Origin: Trebonia sp964581815
Lineage (GTDB): Bacteria > Actinomycetota > Actinomycetes > Streptosporangiales > Streptosporangiaceae
DNA length: 64,000 nucleotides
Reading direction: 5' to 3'
NCBI GenBank assembly: GCA_964581815.1
Contig: CAZORE010000028.1
Location: 1 to 64,000 of the forward strand
The notes beneath the pieces are model-generated. The model was not told the DNA's origin. It worked only from the letters and a program-made list of their open reading frames with translations, and ran no database searches. Made by a program: the position numbers and the translations under genes. This document shows, in pieces, positions 26,539 to 35,157 of the stretch. Numbering within the stretch: position 1 is the stretch's first letter; each line of letters begins with the position of its first letter.

Positions 26539-28785
26539 CTAGCGGCTCTTGCCGTTCAGCGGGATCTCGAACCAGACCGCCTTGCCTTCCGGGGTGGGGC
26601 GGGAGCCCCAGCGGGTGGCCAGCTGCTCAACTAGGTACAGGCCCCGGCCGCCCTCGTCGGTGGCCAGGGCGGTACGCAGCCGGGGGAGCCTGAGGTCAGG
26701 GTCGAAGACCTCGACCCACACCGACTCCGCCCCGCGCCGCAAGCGGAGCGTGAACTCGCGCGGCCGGTAGACGGGGCTGTGGTGCGAGACCACCGGGAAG
26801 CCGCCGGCCGGGGTGAGCGCGCCCACGGTGACCCCCGGAGCCGGCGCGTCGGCAAGCGGTTCAAGTTCCAGGTCGAAGCGGCGGCCGGCCGGGCTGGGCG
26901 TCACGGACGCGTGCAGCACAGCGTTGGTCACCACCTCGGAGACGAGCAGCAGGGCTAGGTCGGCCTGGTCGGGGTCCATGCTCCACGCCGCGAACGTGGC
27001 CGTCGCGACGCGCCGTGCCTCGGAGACCATGATCGGCTCGGCGGGGAAGGAGCGCTCGGAGGTGGCCAGATCGTCGGGCGAGGAGCGGAACACCAGGATC
27101 GCCATGTCGTCGTCGATGTCGCCTGGCACGGCGTTCTCCGCGGCCACGGCGAGCGCGTCGGCAGACGCGGGCGCGGCGAGCAGCGCGGCGCGCAGCATGT
27201 CCACCGCCTCGGCCTCGGTGTAGTGGCCGTTGCCGTCCGCCCGGGTCCGCCGGTCGGTAAGCCCGTCGGTGTAGAGCACGAGCGCGGCGCCTGGCGGCAG
27301 GGTGACCGTCTGCTCGCGGTAGGTCGGCAGCCCGCTGATGCCGCGGCCGCGCACGCCGAGCAGCACTCCCTTGTGCCGCACCTCAAGCGGCTTCACCTTG
27401 CCGTCGTGCGCCATCAGGGGCGCCGCGTGGCCCGCGTTCGCGAACGTCAGCGACCGGGACCAGGCGTCGTAGATGAGGTAGATGCAGGACACGGTGGGCG
27501 GGTCGCCGCCGGCGCCGAGGGGCGCCGTGGAACGGACCCACTCATCCAGCTTGCGCATGATGTCCGCGGGTGACTTCTCGTCCTGCGCGTACGCCCGCAG
27601 CGCGGCCCGCAGCTGGCCCATCGTCGCCGCCGCCCGCGCGCCGCGCCCCTCGACGTCGCCGATCACCAGGCCGACCCGTCCAGCGGCGAGCGGGATGATG
27701 TCGTACCAGTCGCCGCCGACCTGTGTCTGGATGCCCTGCCCCTGGGTCGCGAGCGGCTTGGCGGGCACGTAGCGGAACGCCACCTCAAGGCCGTCGAGCT
27801 CCGGCACCGATTGCGGCAGCAGAGACTGCTGGAAGGCGAGCGCGGTCCGCCGCTCCGCCTCGAACAGCATGGCGTTGTCGATCGCGACCGCCACCCGGCT
27901 GGCGATCGCGCCGATGAGGTCGCCGTCCGACAGGTCGTAGTGCGGGTCGGGCCGGTCGGTGATCCGCGACAGAGCCAGCGAGATGCCGCCGAGCAGCTCG
28001 CCGCGCGCGTATAGCGGCGACGCGAGGACCGAGGTGAGCCCGGCCTGATTGGCGGCGGACATGGACTGCTCGCTCGGCGCCGGGTAGTAGTCCGCCTGCA
28101 GGTCGGGGACGACGATCGTCTCAAGCCGCGACATGGCCTGCTGCAGGAAGTGGCCGGGCGGGTAGTGGATCGGCTCGCCGACCCGCGCCCAGGTGCCTGG
28201 CGGCGGCTCCCACCCCCCGGCGTGCGCCGCGGCCCGCCTGATCAGCTTGTCGCCGCTGAACAGGTCGATGAAGCAGTGATCGGCGAACCGGGGGACGAGG
28301 ATCTGCGCGATCTGGCGCAACGTCGCGTCAAGCTCGAGCGAGCCGGCCAGCCGCTGCCCGATCCGCTCGAGCAGCCGCAGGCGGTCCGGCTCGCGCTGCG
28401 CGTCGCGCCGCCCCGCCTCGGTAATGAATATCACGATGCCGTCGACCTCACCCGCCGGGTTGCGTAGCGGCACCGCGAGCTCCCTGACAAACAGCAGGCT
28501 GCCGTCAGCCCGGTGGCCGGCGAATGTGTCCTCCCAGGTCACACCGCTCAGCACCTGCCGGGCGATCTGCGCGGCCCGGCCGGTCTCGGTGTCCGGCAGC
28601 AGGCCGAGCTCGCCGAGCGGCTTGCCGAGCAGCGAAGAACCGGGTCCCTCCAGGCGCAGCAGGCGGGCTACGTACTCGTTCGAGAACACCACGTCGCCGT
28701 CTCGGTCCGCGACGATGACACCGATCTCGGCTTGCCTCAGCACGAGTTCTGCCGCCAGGCTCTCGCTCCAGCGCGCCATGGTCAC
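26539..28785 (-). CDS. PAS-GAF-SpoIIE phosphatase with C-terminal anti-sigma-type kinase domain
   Basis: This 748-residue cytoplasmic regulator has a PAS domain at residues 8-125, GAF at 150-320, a PP2C-like SpoIIE phosphatase at 340-560 (GGDWYDIIPL, LVIGDVEGRG, DIDDDMAIL) and an RsbW/SpoIIAB-like HATPase at 590-745 (SEVVTNAVLHA, EGGRGLYLVEQLA; the first Asp of the DEGG motif is kept). Such proteins switch anti-anti-sigma factors and are abundant in actinobacteria. The start may be GTG 28785 or ATG 28779. Transcription follows the dtxR gene with a 27-base gap. Confidence 0.88.
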   Translation of the reverse strand: MTMARWSESLAAELVLRQAEIGVIVADRDGDVVFSNEYVARLLRLEGPGSSLLGKPLGELGLLPDTETGRAAQIARQVLSGVTWEDTFAGHRADGSLLFVRELAVPLRNPAGEVDGIVIFITEAGRRDAQREPDRLRLLERIGQRLAGSLELDATLRQIAQILVPRFADHCFIDLFSGDKLIRRAAAHAGGWEPPPGTWARVGEPIHYPPGHFLQQAMSRLETIVVPDLQADYYPAPSEQSMSAANQAGLTSVLASPLYARGELLGGISLALSRITDRPDPHYDLSDGDLIGAIASRVAVAIDNAMLFEAERRTALAFQQSLLPQSVPELDGLEVAFRYVPAKPLATQGQGIQTQVGGDWYDIIPLAAGRVGLVIGDVEGRGARAAATMGQLRAALRAYAQDEKSPADIMRKLDEWVRSTAPLGAGGDPPTVSCIYLIYDAWSRSLTFANAGHAAPLMAHDGKVKPLEVRHKGVLLGVRGRGISGLPTYREQTVTLPPGAALVLYTDGLTDRRTRADGNGHYTEAEAVDMLRAALLAAPASADALAVAAENAVPGDIDDDMAILVFRSSPDDLATSERSFPAEPIMVSEARRVATATFAAWSMDPDQADLALLLVSEVVTNAVLHASVTPSPAGRRFDLELEPLADAPAPGVTVGALTPAGGFPVVSHHSPVYRPREFTLRLRRGAESVWVEVFDPDLRLPRLRTALATDEGGRGLYLVEQLATRWGSRPTPEGKAVWFEIPLNGKSR

Positions 28786-28812
28786 GCTCCGGTCACCGAA
28801 CAGGTCTCCTGG

Positions 28813-29511
28813 TCATTCCCTGGACACGAACACGTGTGAGGCGACGTCTGCAGGCAGGTCCTCGGCCGCCGTGTCCGAGCCGCTGACCCGGACTCCGCCT
28901 GCCACCGCCCCGAGCAACACCTCGCGTCCGGGTTGTATCCCGGCTTCCTTGAGTTTAAGCATCAGCTCAAGATCACTTTGAAGCTGCTCGGTAATCCGCG
29001 TCACAGTTACCCGCACAGGCTCCTTCGCCCCGTGGGTAACGTCGGTCATTGTCTCATCGCGGGCCGCCGGCACGGCGGCGGCTTCGGTGAAAAGCTCCTC
29101 AACGCCGGGGATGACGTTGCCGTGCGGGCAGCGCTCCGGGTGGCCGAGCAGCTCGTACAGCCGCCGCTCGACGGATTCGGAAATGACGTGCTCCCACCGG
29201 CACGCCTCGATGTGCACCTCTTCCCACGGCATCTTGATCACGCTGACCAGCAGGCACTCGGCCAGCCTGTGCTTGCGCATCACCCGGGTGGCCAGCTCAC
29301 GGCCGGCATCGGTCAGCGCGAGTTGCCTGTCGCCCGCCACGTGCAGCAGGCCGTCACGCTCCATCCGGGCGACCGTCTGGCTGACCGTCGGACCGGACTG
29401 GGCAAGACGCTCCGCTATCCGCGCCCGCAGCGGGACGATGCCCTCCTCTTCAAGTTCGAACACGGTGCGGAGGTACATCTCCGTAGTGTCGATAAGCCCA
29501 TGGGCAGTCAC
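28813..29511 (-). CDS. ideR: DtxR/IdeR-family metal-dependent repressor
   Basis: This 232-residue regulator starts at GTG 29511 after AGGAGGAAGG. The winged helix LRARIAERLAQSGPTVSQTV matches IdeR almost exactly. Metal ligands fit the family: Met12 (DTTEMYLRT), and the Cys/Glu/His set in EACRWEHVISE. The dimer domain and a C-terminal SH3-like domain (VLLGAVAGGVRVSG) complete the IdeR plan. It should repress iron uptake genes when Fe(II) is plentiful. A manganese role cannot be excluded. Confidence 0.88.
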   Translation of the reverse strand: MTAHGLIDTTEMYLRTVFELEEEGIVPLRARIAERLAQSGPTVSQTVARMERDGLLHVAGDRQLALTDAGRELATRVMRKHRLAECLLVSVIKMPWEEVHIEACRWEHVISESVERRLYELLGHPERCPHGNVIPGVEELFTEAAAVPAARDETMTDVTHGAKEPVRVTVTRITEQLQSDLELMLKLKEAGIQPGREVLLGAVAGGVRVSGSDTAAEDLPADVASHVFVSRE

Positions 29512-29590
29512 GGCAACCCTTCCTCCTGAAGGTGATGCTACGCGCTCGCACCACCACCGTCAGAAACCTCCGGACACCGGTTTCTTATGC

Positions 29591-30193
29591 CTACGGCGAC
29601 CAGCGTTCAATGACCCAGTTGTCAGCCGCGCGCCGGTAGCTCAGCCGGTCGTGCAGCCGGTTCGGGTGCGACTGCCAGAACTCGATCCGCTCAGGCACAA
29701 TCAGGTACCCGCCCCAGAAATCCGGCATGGGGACCTCGGTGCCCTCAGGCCACCTGGCGGACAGCTTGGCGACGCGGTCGTCGAGCTCAGCCCGGGAGGC
29801 GAGCACCGTCGACTGCCGGGACGCCCAGGCACCGATCTGCGAGAGCCAGGGCCGTGAGTGATAGTACGGCTCGCTTTCCTCCGTTGAGAGCGGCCGCGCC
29901 GACCCTTCCACCGTCACCTGGCGGCCCATGGCGTACCAGGGGAACAGGGCGCAGCAGCGCGGGTCGGCGGCGAGGTCCCGGCCCTTCCTTGATGTCCGGT
30001 TCGTGTAGAACATGAAGCCGTCGTCGTCGTGGGCCTTGAGCAGCACGGTCCGGGCGTGCGGCCCGTCGCCCATCGTGGTCAGCACCATCGCGTTGGGCTC
30101 GGGCAGCCCGGCGGCCGCCGCCTCGACGAACCAGTGGGTGAACTGCTTGATCGGAGACTCGTCAAGCATCTCTGGTGTCAACGCCTTGTTCAT
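29591..30193 (-). CDS. pdxH: Pyridoxamine 5'-phosphate oxidase
   Basis: This 200-residue FMN enzyme makes pyridoxal phosphate from pyridoxamine or pyridoxine phosphate. The FMN-binding RTVLLKAHDDDGFMFYTN, the YHSRPWLSQIGAWAS segment and the C-terminal NRLHDRLSYRR with ERWSP end are characteristic. It is divergent from citrate synthase across a 156-base gap, in which GCCGACAG occurs twice. Confidence 0.93.
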   Translation of the reverse strand: MNKALTPEMLDESPIKQFTHWFVEAAAAGLPEPNAMVLTTMGDGPHARTVLLKAHDDDGFMFYTNRTSRKGRDLAADPRCCALFPWYAMGRQVTVEGSARPLSTEESEPYYHSRPWLSQIGAWASRQSTVLASRAELDDRVAKLSARWPEGTEVPMPDFWGGYLIVPERIEFWQSHPNRLHDRLSYRRAADNWVIERWSP

Positions 30194-30349
30194 AAATGGA
30201 AATCTTTACACGGCTGCGGCCTGTCACGACCCGGCACGGCGGAGTTTGAATTGAGCCGACAGTGAAGCCGACAGCCAGTAGACGCCGGCAAATGTGCCTG
30301 ACCAGGGCGAGTAGGGCCTCCCCACCGGGAGGAAGAAAGTGAGCAAAAA

Positions 30350-31447
30350 GTGTCCGATTTTAAGCCGGGGCTCGAAGGCGTCGTGGCGTTCGAGACGGAG
30401 ATCGCCGAGCCGGACAAGGAAGGCGGGTCACTCCGCTACCGGGGCGTGGACATCGAGGAACTCGTGGGCCACGTGTCCTTCGGGCACGTCTGGGGGCTGC
30501 TCGTAGACAACGCGTTCGCTCCCGGCCTGCCGACCGCCGAGCACCAGGGGCTCCCGCTCCGCACCGGGGACGTCCGCGTGGACGCGCAGAGCGGCGTCGC
30601 GGCGCTTGGCGCGCGCTGGAACCTGCGCCCGCTGCTTGACATCTCGCCGGAACAGGCGCGGCAGGACGTCGGGCGGGCCTGCGCGCAGCTGCTCGAGTTC
30701 GTCGCGCAGTCGGCGCGCGGCGCGGACCTCCCCGATGTGCCTCAGCGGCTCGTGGACGAGGCACAGACGGCCGCGGAGGCGTTTCTGGTCCGCTGGCGCG
30801 GCGAGCCGGACCCGCGGCACGTGAAGGCCCTTGACGCCTACTGGGTGAGCGCCGCCGAGCACGGCATGAACGCCTCGACGTTCACCGCGCGCGTGATCGC
30901 CTCCACCGGCGCCGACGTGGCCGCCGCGCTGTCCGGCGCGATCGGCGCGCTGTCCGGCCCGCTGCACGGCGGCGCGCCAGCGCGCGTACTGCACATGATC
31001 GAGGATGTCGAGCGCGGCGGCGACGCGGATGCCTACGTGCGGTCGGTGCTCGACTCGGGCGGCCGCCTGATGGGCTTCGGCCACCGGGTGTACCGGGCCG
31101 AGGACCCTAGGGCGCGGGTGCTGCGGCGCACCGCCAAGGAACTCGGCGCGCCCAGGTACGAGGTCGCGCTCGCGCTTGAGAACGCCGCGCTCGCCGAGCT
31201 GCGCGCCCGCCGGCCGGACCGGGTCCTTGAAACCAACGTCGAGTTCTGGGCGGCGATCGTGCTCGACTTCGCGCAGGTGCCCGCGGACATCACGCCGTCC
31301 ATGTTCACCTGCGCGCGGACCGCGGGCTGGGCCGCGCACATCATGGAGCAGAAGCTGACCGGCCGCCTCGTCCGCCCCTCGGCTCGTTACATAGGCCCAG
31401 GCCCGCGCCCGATCAGGGACGTGGCCGGAGCGGCGGAAATCCTGTAG
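30350..31447 (+). CDS. citA: Citrate synthase 2 (CitA-like)
   Basis: This 365-residue citrate synthase condenses acetyl-CoA and oxaloacetate. It starts at GTG 30350, with a GGGAGGA upstream. The catalytic His motifs SGPLHGGAPARV and MGFGHRVYRAEDPRA are present. The third catalytic region reads NVEFWAAIVLDF, with Glu where many citrate synthases have Asp. I recall this as usual for the CitA/citrate synthase 2 subgroup. The length is at the short end for the family. The pdxH-citA-serC order is as in Streptomyces. Confidence 0.88.
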   Translation: MSDFKPGLEGVVAFETEIAEPDKEGGSLRYRGVDIEELVGHVSFGHVWGLLVDNAFAPGLPTAEHQGLPLRTGDVRVDAQSGVAALGARWNLRPLLDISPEQARQDVGRACAQLLEFVAQSARGADLPDVPQRLVDEAQTAAEAFLVRWRGEPDPRHVKALDAYWVSAAEHGMNASTFTARVIASTGADVAAALSGAIGALSGPLHGGAPARVLHMIEDVERGGDADAYVRSVLDSGGRLMGFGHRVYRAEDPRARVLRRTAKELGAPRYEVALALENAALAELRARRPDRVLETNVEFWAAIVLDFAQVPADITPSMFTCARTAGWAAHIMEQKLTGRLVRPSARYIGPGPRPIRDVAGAAEIL

Positions 31448-31481
31448 CAGGCACCACCGTGTCGGGGACTACCCTTGGGGC

Positions 31482-32768
31482 GTGACCAGCATCATCATTC
31501 CCGGCAACATCAAGCCTAGGGACGGGCGGTTCGGCAGCGGCCCGACTAAGGTTCGCGCGGAGCAGGTCGCCGCCCTCGCGGCGGCGACCGAGCTCGGCAC
31601 ATCCCACAGGCAGTCCCCGGTGCGGGAGGTGGTGCGCCGCATCCGTAGCGGGCTGACCGAGCTCTTCGGACTGCCGAACGGTAGCGTGGTGGCACTTGGC
31701 AACGGAGGCACCACCGCGTTCTGGGACGCGGCCGCCTTCTGCCTGATCCAGGAACGGTCACAGCACCTGTCGTTCGGTGAGTTCTCGTCAAAGTTCGCCA
31801 CGGTGACGGCGCGCGCCCCCTGGCTCAAAGAGCCGTCGGTCGTCGCGAGCGAGCCCGGCACGCACCCCCTGCCGAAGGCCGAGGCCGGGGTGGACGCCTA
31901 CGCGCTCACCCACAACGAGACGTCCACCGGGGTGCGGATGGACATCCGCCGCCCGGCCGGCGCGGACGACGGGGCGCTCGTCCTCGTCGACGCGACGAGC
32001 GCGGCGGGCGCGCTCGCGGTGGACCCGGCCGAGTTCGACGCCTACTACTTCGCGCCGCAGAAGGTGTTCGGCGCCGACGGCGGCCTGTGGCTCGCGCTGC
32101 TGTCGCCGGCCGCGCTCGCGCGGATCGACGAGATCGCCGCCAGTGGCCGGTACATACCGGAGTTCCTGTCCCTGGCGGCGGCCGTGGACAACTCGGTCAA
32201 GAATCAGACGCTGAACACGCCCGCCGTCTCGACGCTCGTGCTCCTGGCTGCCCAGCTCGACTGGCTGCTCGACCAGGGCGGCCTTGCGTGGGCGGGGGAA
32301 CGCACCGCTCGTTCTGCGGGCATTCTCTACTCCTGGGCCGAGAAGTCGCCGTTCGCGGAGCCGTTCGTGGCTGACCCGGCGATGCGCTCGCCCGTGGTGG
32401 GCACCATCGACTTCACCGGCGAGGTCAGCGCTGACGCGGTGGCGGGCGTGCTGCGGGAGAACGGGATCGTAGACACCGAGTCTTACCGGAAGCTGGGCCG
32501 CAACCAACTGCGGATCGGCACGTTCCCCGCGGTCGACCCCGAGGACGTGGCCGCGCTTACCAGGTGCATCGAGTACGTGGTGGAGCGGCTCGCGTTAGTG
32601 AACTCTCTTCTTTTGACGGCACCGTCAGGCCCCAGTTGTGGGAAATGGCAAAAGAAGAGAGTTCAGTGGACCACCGAGCCGATGAGCACCGCGAGCAGGA
32701 GCAGCCCGAGCACGGTCGGCAGCAGCCAGCGGGGCACCCTGTTCACGTCTTTAGCGTATGTGGCATAG
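31482..32768 (+). CDS. serC: Phosphoserine transaminase with readthrough C-terminal tail
   Basis: This class V PLP enzyme of serine synthesis has the actinobacterial SerC features: DGRFGSGPTKVR, the SHRQSPVREVVRR segment and the PLP Lys in YYFAPQKVFGADGG. The family end (CIEYVVERL) falls at residue 370. The frame then continues for 58 residues through a perfect 17-bp inverted repeat and over a small gene on the other strand. TAGTGA is present one base out of frame just after ERL. The tail is therefore probably the result of a lost stop or an indel. Confidence 0.88.
   Translation: MTSIIIPGNIKPRDGRFGSGPTKVRAEQVAALAAATELGTSHRQSPVREVVRRIRSGLTELFGLPNGSVVALGNGGTTAFWDAAAFCLIQERSQHLSFGEFSSKFATVTARAPWLKEPSVVASEPGTHPLPKAEAGVDAYALTHNETSTGVRMDIRRPAGADDGALVLVDATSAAGALAVDPAEFDAYYFAPQKVFGADGGLWLALLSPAALARIDEIAASGRYIPEFLSLAAAVDNSVKNQTLNTPAVSTLVLLAAQLDWLLDQGGLAWAGERTARSAGILYSWAEKSPFAEPFVADPAMRSPVVGTIDFTGEVSADAVAGVLRENGIVDTESYRKLGRNQLRIGTFPAVDPEDVAALTRCIEYVVERLALVNSLLLTAPSGPSCGKWQKKRVQWTTEPMSTASRSSPSTVGSSQRGTLFTSLAYVA
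32599..32665 (-). repeat. Stem-loop element, copy 1 (17-bp stem, 33-nt loop)
   Basis: TGAACTCTCTTCTTTTG and its exact complement flank a 33-base loop. A related element with the same CTTCTTTTG core and a loop of exactly 33 bases lies at 57575-57639. There is no T run after it, so it is not a classic terminator, although its place between convergent genes would suit one. Confidence 0.75.
32663..32746 (-). CDS. Possible 27-residue single-span membrane peptide
   Basis: The frame GTG 32746 to TGA 32663 encodes MNRVPRWLLPTVLG followed by LLLLAVLIGSVVH: a short basic head and one hydrophobic span. Its stop codon begins the stem-loop element. The Shine-Dalgarno sequence is weak. It lies opposite the serC tail, so only one of the two is likely to be a conserved product. 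No family is recognised. Confidence 0.4.
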   Translation of the reverse strand: MNRVPRWLLPTVLGLLLLAVLIGSVVH

Positions 32769-32775
32769 GTGGCTG

Positions 32776-33333
32776 ATGCGGCTCTTCGTCGGCCTCGCGC
32801 CGTCCGCCGAGGCACTCGATGACCTGGACGCGGCGTGCGCGCCGCTGCGGCCGGGGCGCGGTGACCTGCGGTGGACGAGCCGTGAGCTGTGGCACATCAC
32901 GCTCGCCTTCCTCGGCGAGGTGAGCGATGAAAGGCTGGCCGGGCTGCTGCCGCGGCTCGAGCGCGCGGCGCGGCGGCACCTGCCGTTCGGCCTGAACCTG
33001 GCGGGCGCGGGCGCGTTTCCCAGCCCGGCGCGGGCGAACGTGCTGTGGGGCGGGCTGTCCGGCGACCGGAAGGCGCTCGGCGACCTGGCGATGTCGGTCA
33101 GCGCGGGCGCGCGGCGGGCCGGGGCGCCGCCGCCTGACGAGGGGCGGCACTACCGGCCGCACGTCACCCTCGCCCGGTGCCGGATGCCTGCGGACGTCCG
33201 CACGATCGTCGGGGAGCTGTCCGGCTACCAGGGGCCCGCCTGGACGGCCGGGGAGATCTACCTCATCCGCAGCACGCTTGGCGGTCAGGTCAGGTACGAG
33301 ACGCTCGAGGCGTTCAACCTAAGGACTGGCTAG
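32776..33333 (+). CDS. thpR: RNA 2',3'-cyclic phosphodiesterase (LigT/ThpR)
   Basis: This protein of about 185 residues starts at ATG 32776 (MRLFVGLAPSAEA), with AGGTGG upstream. The two H-x-T-x motifs of the 2H phosphoesterase fold are present as WHITLAFLG and RPHVTLARC. The substrate in vivo is uncertain for this family. A palindromic repeat begins seven bases after its stop. Confidence 0.88.
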   Translation: MRLFVGLAPSAEALDDLDAACAPLRPGRGDLRWTSRELWHITLAFLGEVSDERLAGLLPRLERAARRHLPFGLNLAGAGAFPSPARANVLWGGLSGDRKALGDLAMSVSAGARRAGAPPPDEGRHYRPHVTLARCRMPADVRTIVGELSGYQGPAWTAGEIYLIRSTLGGQVRYETLEAFNLRTG

Positions 33334-33339
33334 TTTCGT

Positions 33340-33402
33340 CCGGGGGGACGACCCCCCGGTGCGCACCCGATGGCAAAACCCGCCAAGTGTATCGGGCGCG
33401 CG
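33340..33402 (+). repeat. Two-hairpin palindromic repeat, copy C
   Basis: The C/G hairpin CCGGGGGG-ACGA-CCCCCCGG is identical to copy A. The second hairpin is partly decayed (GCGCACCCGAT...TATCGGGCGCGC), with an altered loop (GGCAAAACCCGCCAAGT). It lies between the convergent thpR and marR genes. Confidence 0.85.
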
Positions 33403-33415
33403 ATTTAGCTGGTCA

Positions 33416-33868
33416 TCACGACTGGCTGATTTTCTCAAGTATCGGGGCGGCGTCGCGGAGGACCTGGCGTTCCTCGGGGCTGAGCTCTTGGAGGCGCTGC
33501 GCAAGCCAGGCCTCGCGGCGGCGGCGAACCCGCTGCACTAGGTCCCTGCCCTGCGACGTCACGGTCAGCACGACCTGCCTGCGGTCGGTCGGGTGCGGTG
33601 CCCGGCGTACCAGCCCGCGCTCCTCGAGCACCGCGATCACCCGGGTCATGGACGGCGGCTGCACCTTCTCGTGCTCCGCGAGCTCGCCAGGGGTCATCGA
33701 CCCGTGGCGCTCGAGGGCCGCGAGCGCGGCGAGCTGGATGTCGGAGAGGGCCGTCTCGGTCCCGCCAAGTCCAAGGCGCTCCACGCGGAGGCGCCGCGCG
33801 AGCCTGCTGATCGAAATCCGCATGGCGGTGGCTAGCCCCGCGTCCGTCTGCATACCTGGCTCAGGCAT
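33416..33868 (-). CDS. MarR family transcriptional regulator
   Basis: This 150-residue winged-helix protein starts at ATG 33868 or ATG 33853. The recognition helix region MTPGELAEHEKVQPPSMTRV and the wing HPTDRRQVVLTVTSQGRDLV are typical. It is divergent from the DUF2530 gene (59 bases between starts) and may control its own promoter. The ligand is unknown. Confidence 0.88.
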   Translation of the reverse strand: MPEPGMQTDAGLATAMRISISRLARRLRVERLGLGGTETALSDIQLAALAALERHGSMTPGELAEHEKVQPPSMTRVIAVLEERGLVRRAPHPTDRRQVVLTVTSQGRDLVQRVRRRREAWLAQRLQELSPEERQVLRDAAPILEKISQS

Positions 33869-33926
33869 CCACCAAGTACATCATGCGCAGGCAGGTCATA
33901 TAAGACGGGTCGGCTAGCCTTGTTGC

Positions 33927-34292
33927 GTGAGCCACAGTCGGCACGTCAGCCCCGAAGAGCGGCGCCCGGCGCCGCCGCCAAGGGAGGCGGACGACCGCCA
34001 GGTAACCCTCGTCATCACCACGGGCTGGGTGCTCGCCCTGATTATCGTGTTCTGCGTGCGCAACGAGCTGCCCGCGGACGTGCGCTGGTGGGTGTGGACA
34101 TGCCTCACCGGCGTGCTGATGGGCCTGTTCGGGCTCTGGTACGTGCCGTTCCTCAAGCGCAGGCGGGCCAGGCTCGCAGCGGAGCGGGCACGGCCAGCCG
34201 AGGCTCAGCTCTCCTCAGGGTACGAATCCCGGGATAGCGGCTCGAAGACGGTTTCCTCGACCGACACGCCTGGCAAGTCCACCAGGTCGTAG
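33927..34292 (+). CDS. DUF2530 family small membrane protein
   Basis: This 121-residue protein starts at GTG 33927. It has two spans (VTLVITTGWVLALIIVFCV and WWVWTCLTGVLMGLFGLWYV), then a basic stretch (KRRRARLAAERAR). This fits DUF2530, an actinobacterial family of unknown role. The last 29 codons overlap the convergent DUF3027 gene, and the tail beyond residue 90 looks like antisense readthrough. Confidence 0.8.
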   Translation: MSHSRHVSPEERRPAPPPREADDRQVTLVITTGWVLALIIVFCVRNELPADVRWWVWTCLTGVLMGLFGLWYVPFLKRRRARLAAERARPAEAQLSSGYESRDSGSKTVSSTDTPGKSTRS

Positions 34293-35080
34293 CCGAACTC
34301 GTCGATCACCGGGGCGGTCGCCTGCGCGGCGGAGCCGCTGAGCACGGCCTCCGAGTGCGCGCCGCACCCATGGTCCGCCGAGACCACCCGGCCGTCGTCC
34401 GGTGCGAAGGCGTTGCCGCAGGCGCCGAAGATCCGGCCTAGGCTGCCGCTCAGCGGGACGAAGAATCCGCAGCTCGTGCAGTTGGCCGGCGCGGCGTGGG
34501 ACAGCGGGGTGCGCGGTCCGTGGTCGCTTTCGTACCAGCGCTCCGCCGTGTCGTCGCGGCCGAGGGCCGACAGCACGCGGGAGCGGCCGGGTGAGGGGAG
34601 CTCCTCGGCGAAGCGCGGTCCGGCGTCCACGTCTTCCGTGTCGGGCCTCGGCTCGAACCAGTCGGTCACCGCGTCGTCACCGTCAAGCGTCACGAAGGGG
34701 ACGAGGCGCTCGTCATCCGGGCTAGCGGGCAGCAGGTCGCCGATCCCGACGTCGCCGGGGCGCAGCCGGTCCTGCCAGGGCACCCAGGCCGGGGCGAGCA
34801 GCGCCTCGGGGCCGGGCAGCAGGACGCTCTCGTCCACTGTCACGATCTTGGCTCTCGGCGCGCGCGCCACCGTGACTGCCCACCGCCATCCCGCGTAGGC
34901 GCGGTCGGTGCAGTCGAAGAAATGCGTGACGACGCGCTCGCCACCGGGCTCGGCGCCCAAGTGGTCACCGATCATGTCCGGACTCACGCCAGACTGCTCG
35001 GCCAGGGACTGCCTGGCCAGGTCAACGGCGTCCGCACAGATCTGGTCTGGTTCCTTCGCGCGGTTTCTGATCGTGCTCAC
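34205..35080 (-). CDS. DUF3027 family protein
   Basis: This protein of about 291 residues starts at GTG 35080 (MSTIRNRAKEPDQ). A TTG at 35089, closer to GGGAG, is an alternative. Features are HFFDCTDRAYAGWRWAVTVA, EALLAPAWVPWQDRLRPGD and a zinc-ribbon-like region ANCTSCGFFVPLSGSLGRIF followed by GACGNAFAPDDGRVVSADHG. This is the actinobacterial DUF3027, function unknown. It is divergent from the MFS gene, a pairing seen in other actinobacteria. Confidence 0.85.
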   Translation of the reverse strand: MSTIRNRAKEPDQICADAVDLARQSLAEQSGVSPDMIGDHLGAEPGGERVVTHFFDCTDRAYAGWRWAVTVARAPRAKIVTVDESVLLPGPEALLAPAWVPWQDRLRPGDVGIGDLLPASPDDERLVPFVTLDGDDAVTDWFEPRPDTEDVDAGPRFAEELPSPGRSRVLSALGRDDTAERWYESDHGPRTPLSHAAPANCTSCGFFVPLSGSLGRIFGACGNAFAPDDGRVVSADHGCGAHSEAVLSGSAAQATAPVIDEFGYDLVDLPGVSVEETVFEPLSRDSYPEES

Positions 35081-35157
35081 GACTGCCAATTCTCGCTCCC
35101 GGAGCGTCACACCGCGAGGGCAGGCCCGCCAGGATCTCCCGGATAGGGCTCGTCGCA

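Noticed and set aside
31240..31275. Catalytic Asp of citrate synthase replaced by Glu (NVEFW)
   Set aside because: I believe this is usual for the CitA/citrate synthase 2 subgroup, so it is not reported as a defect.
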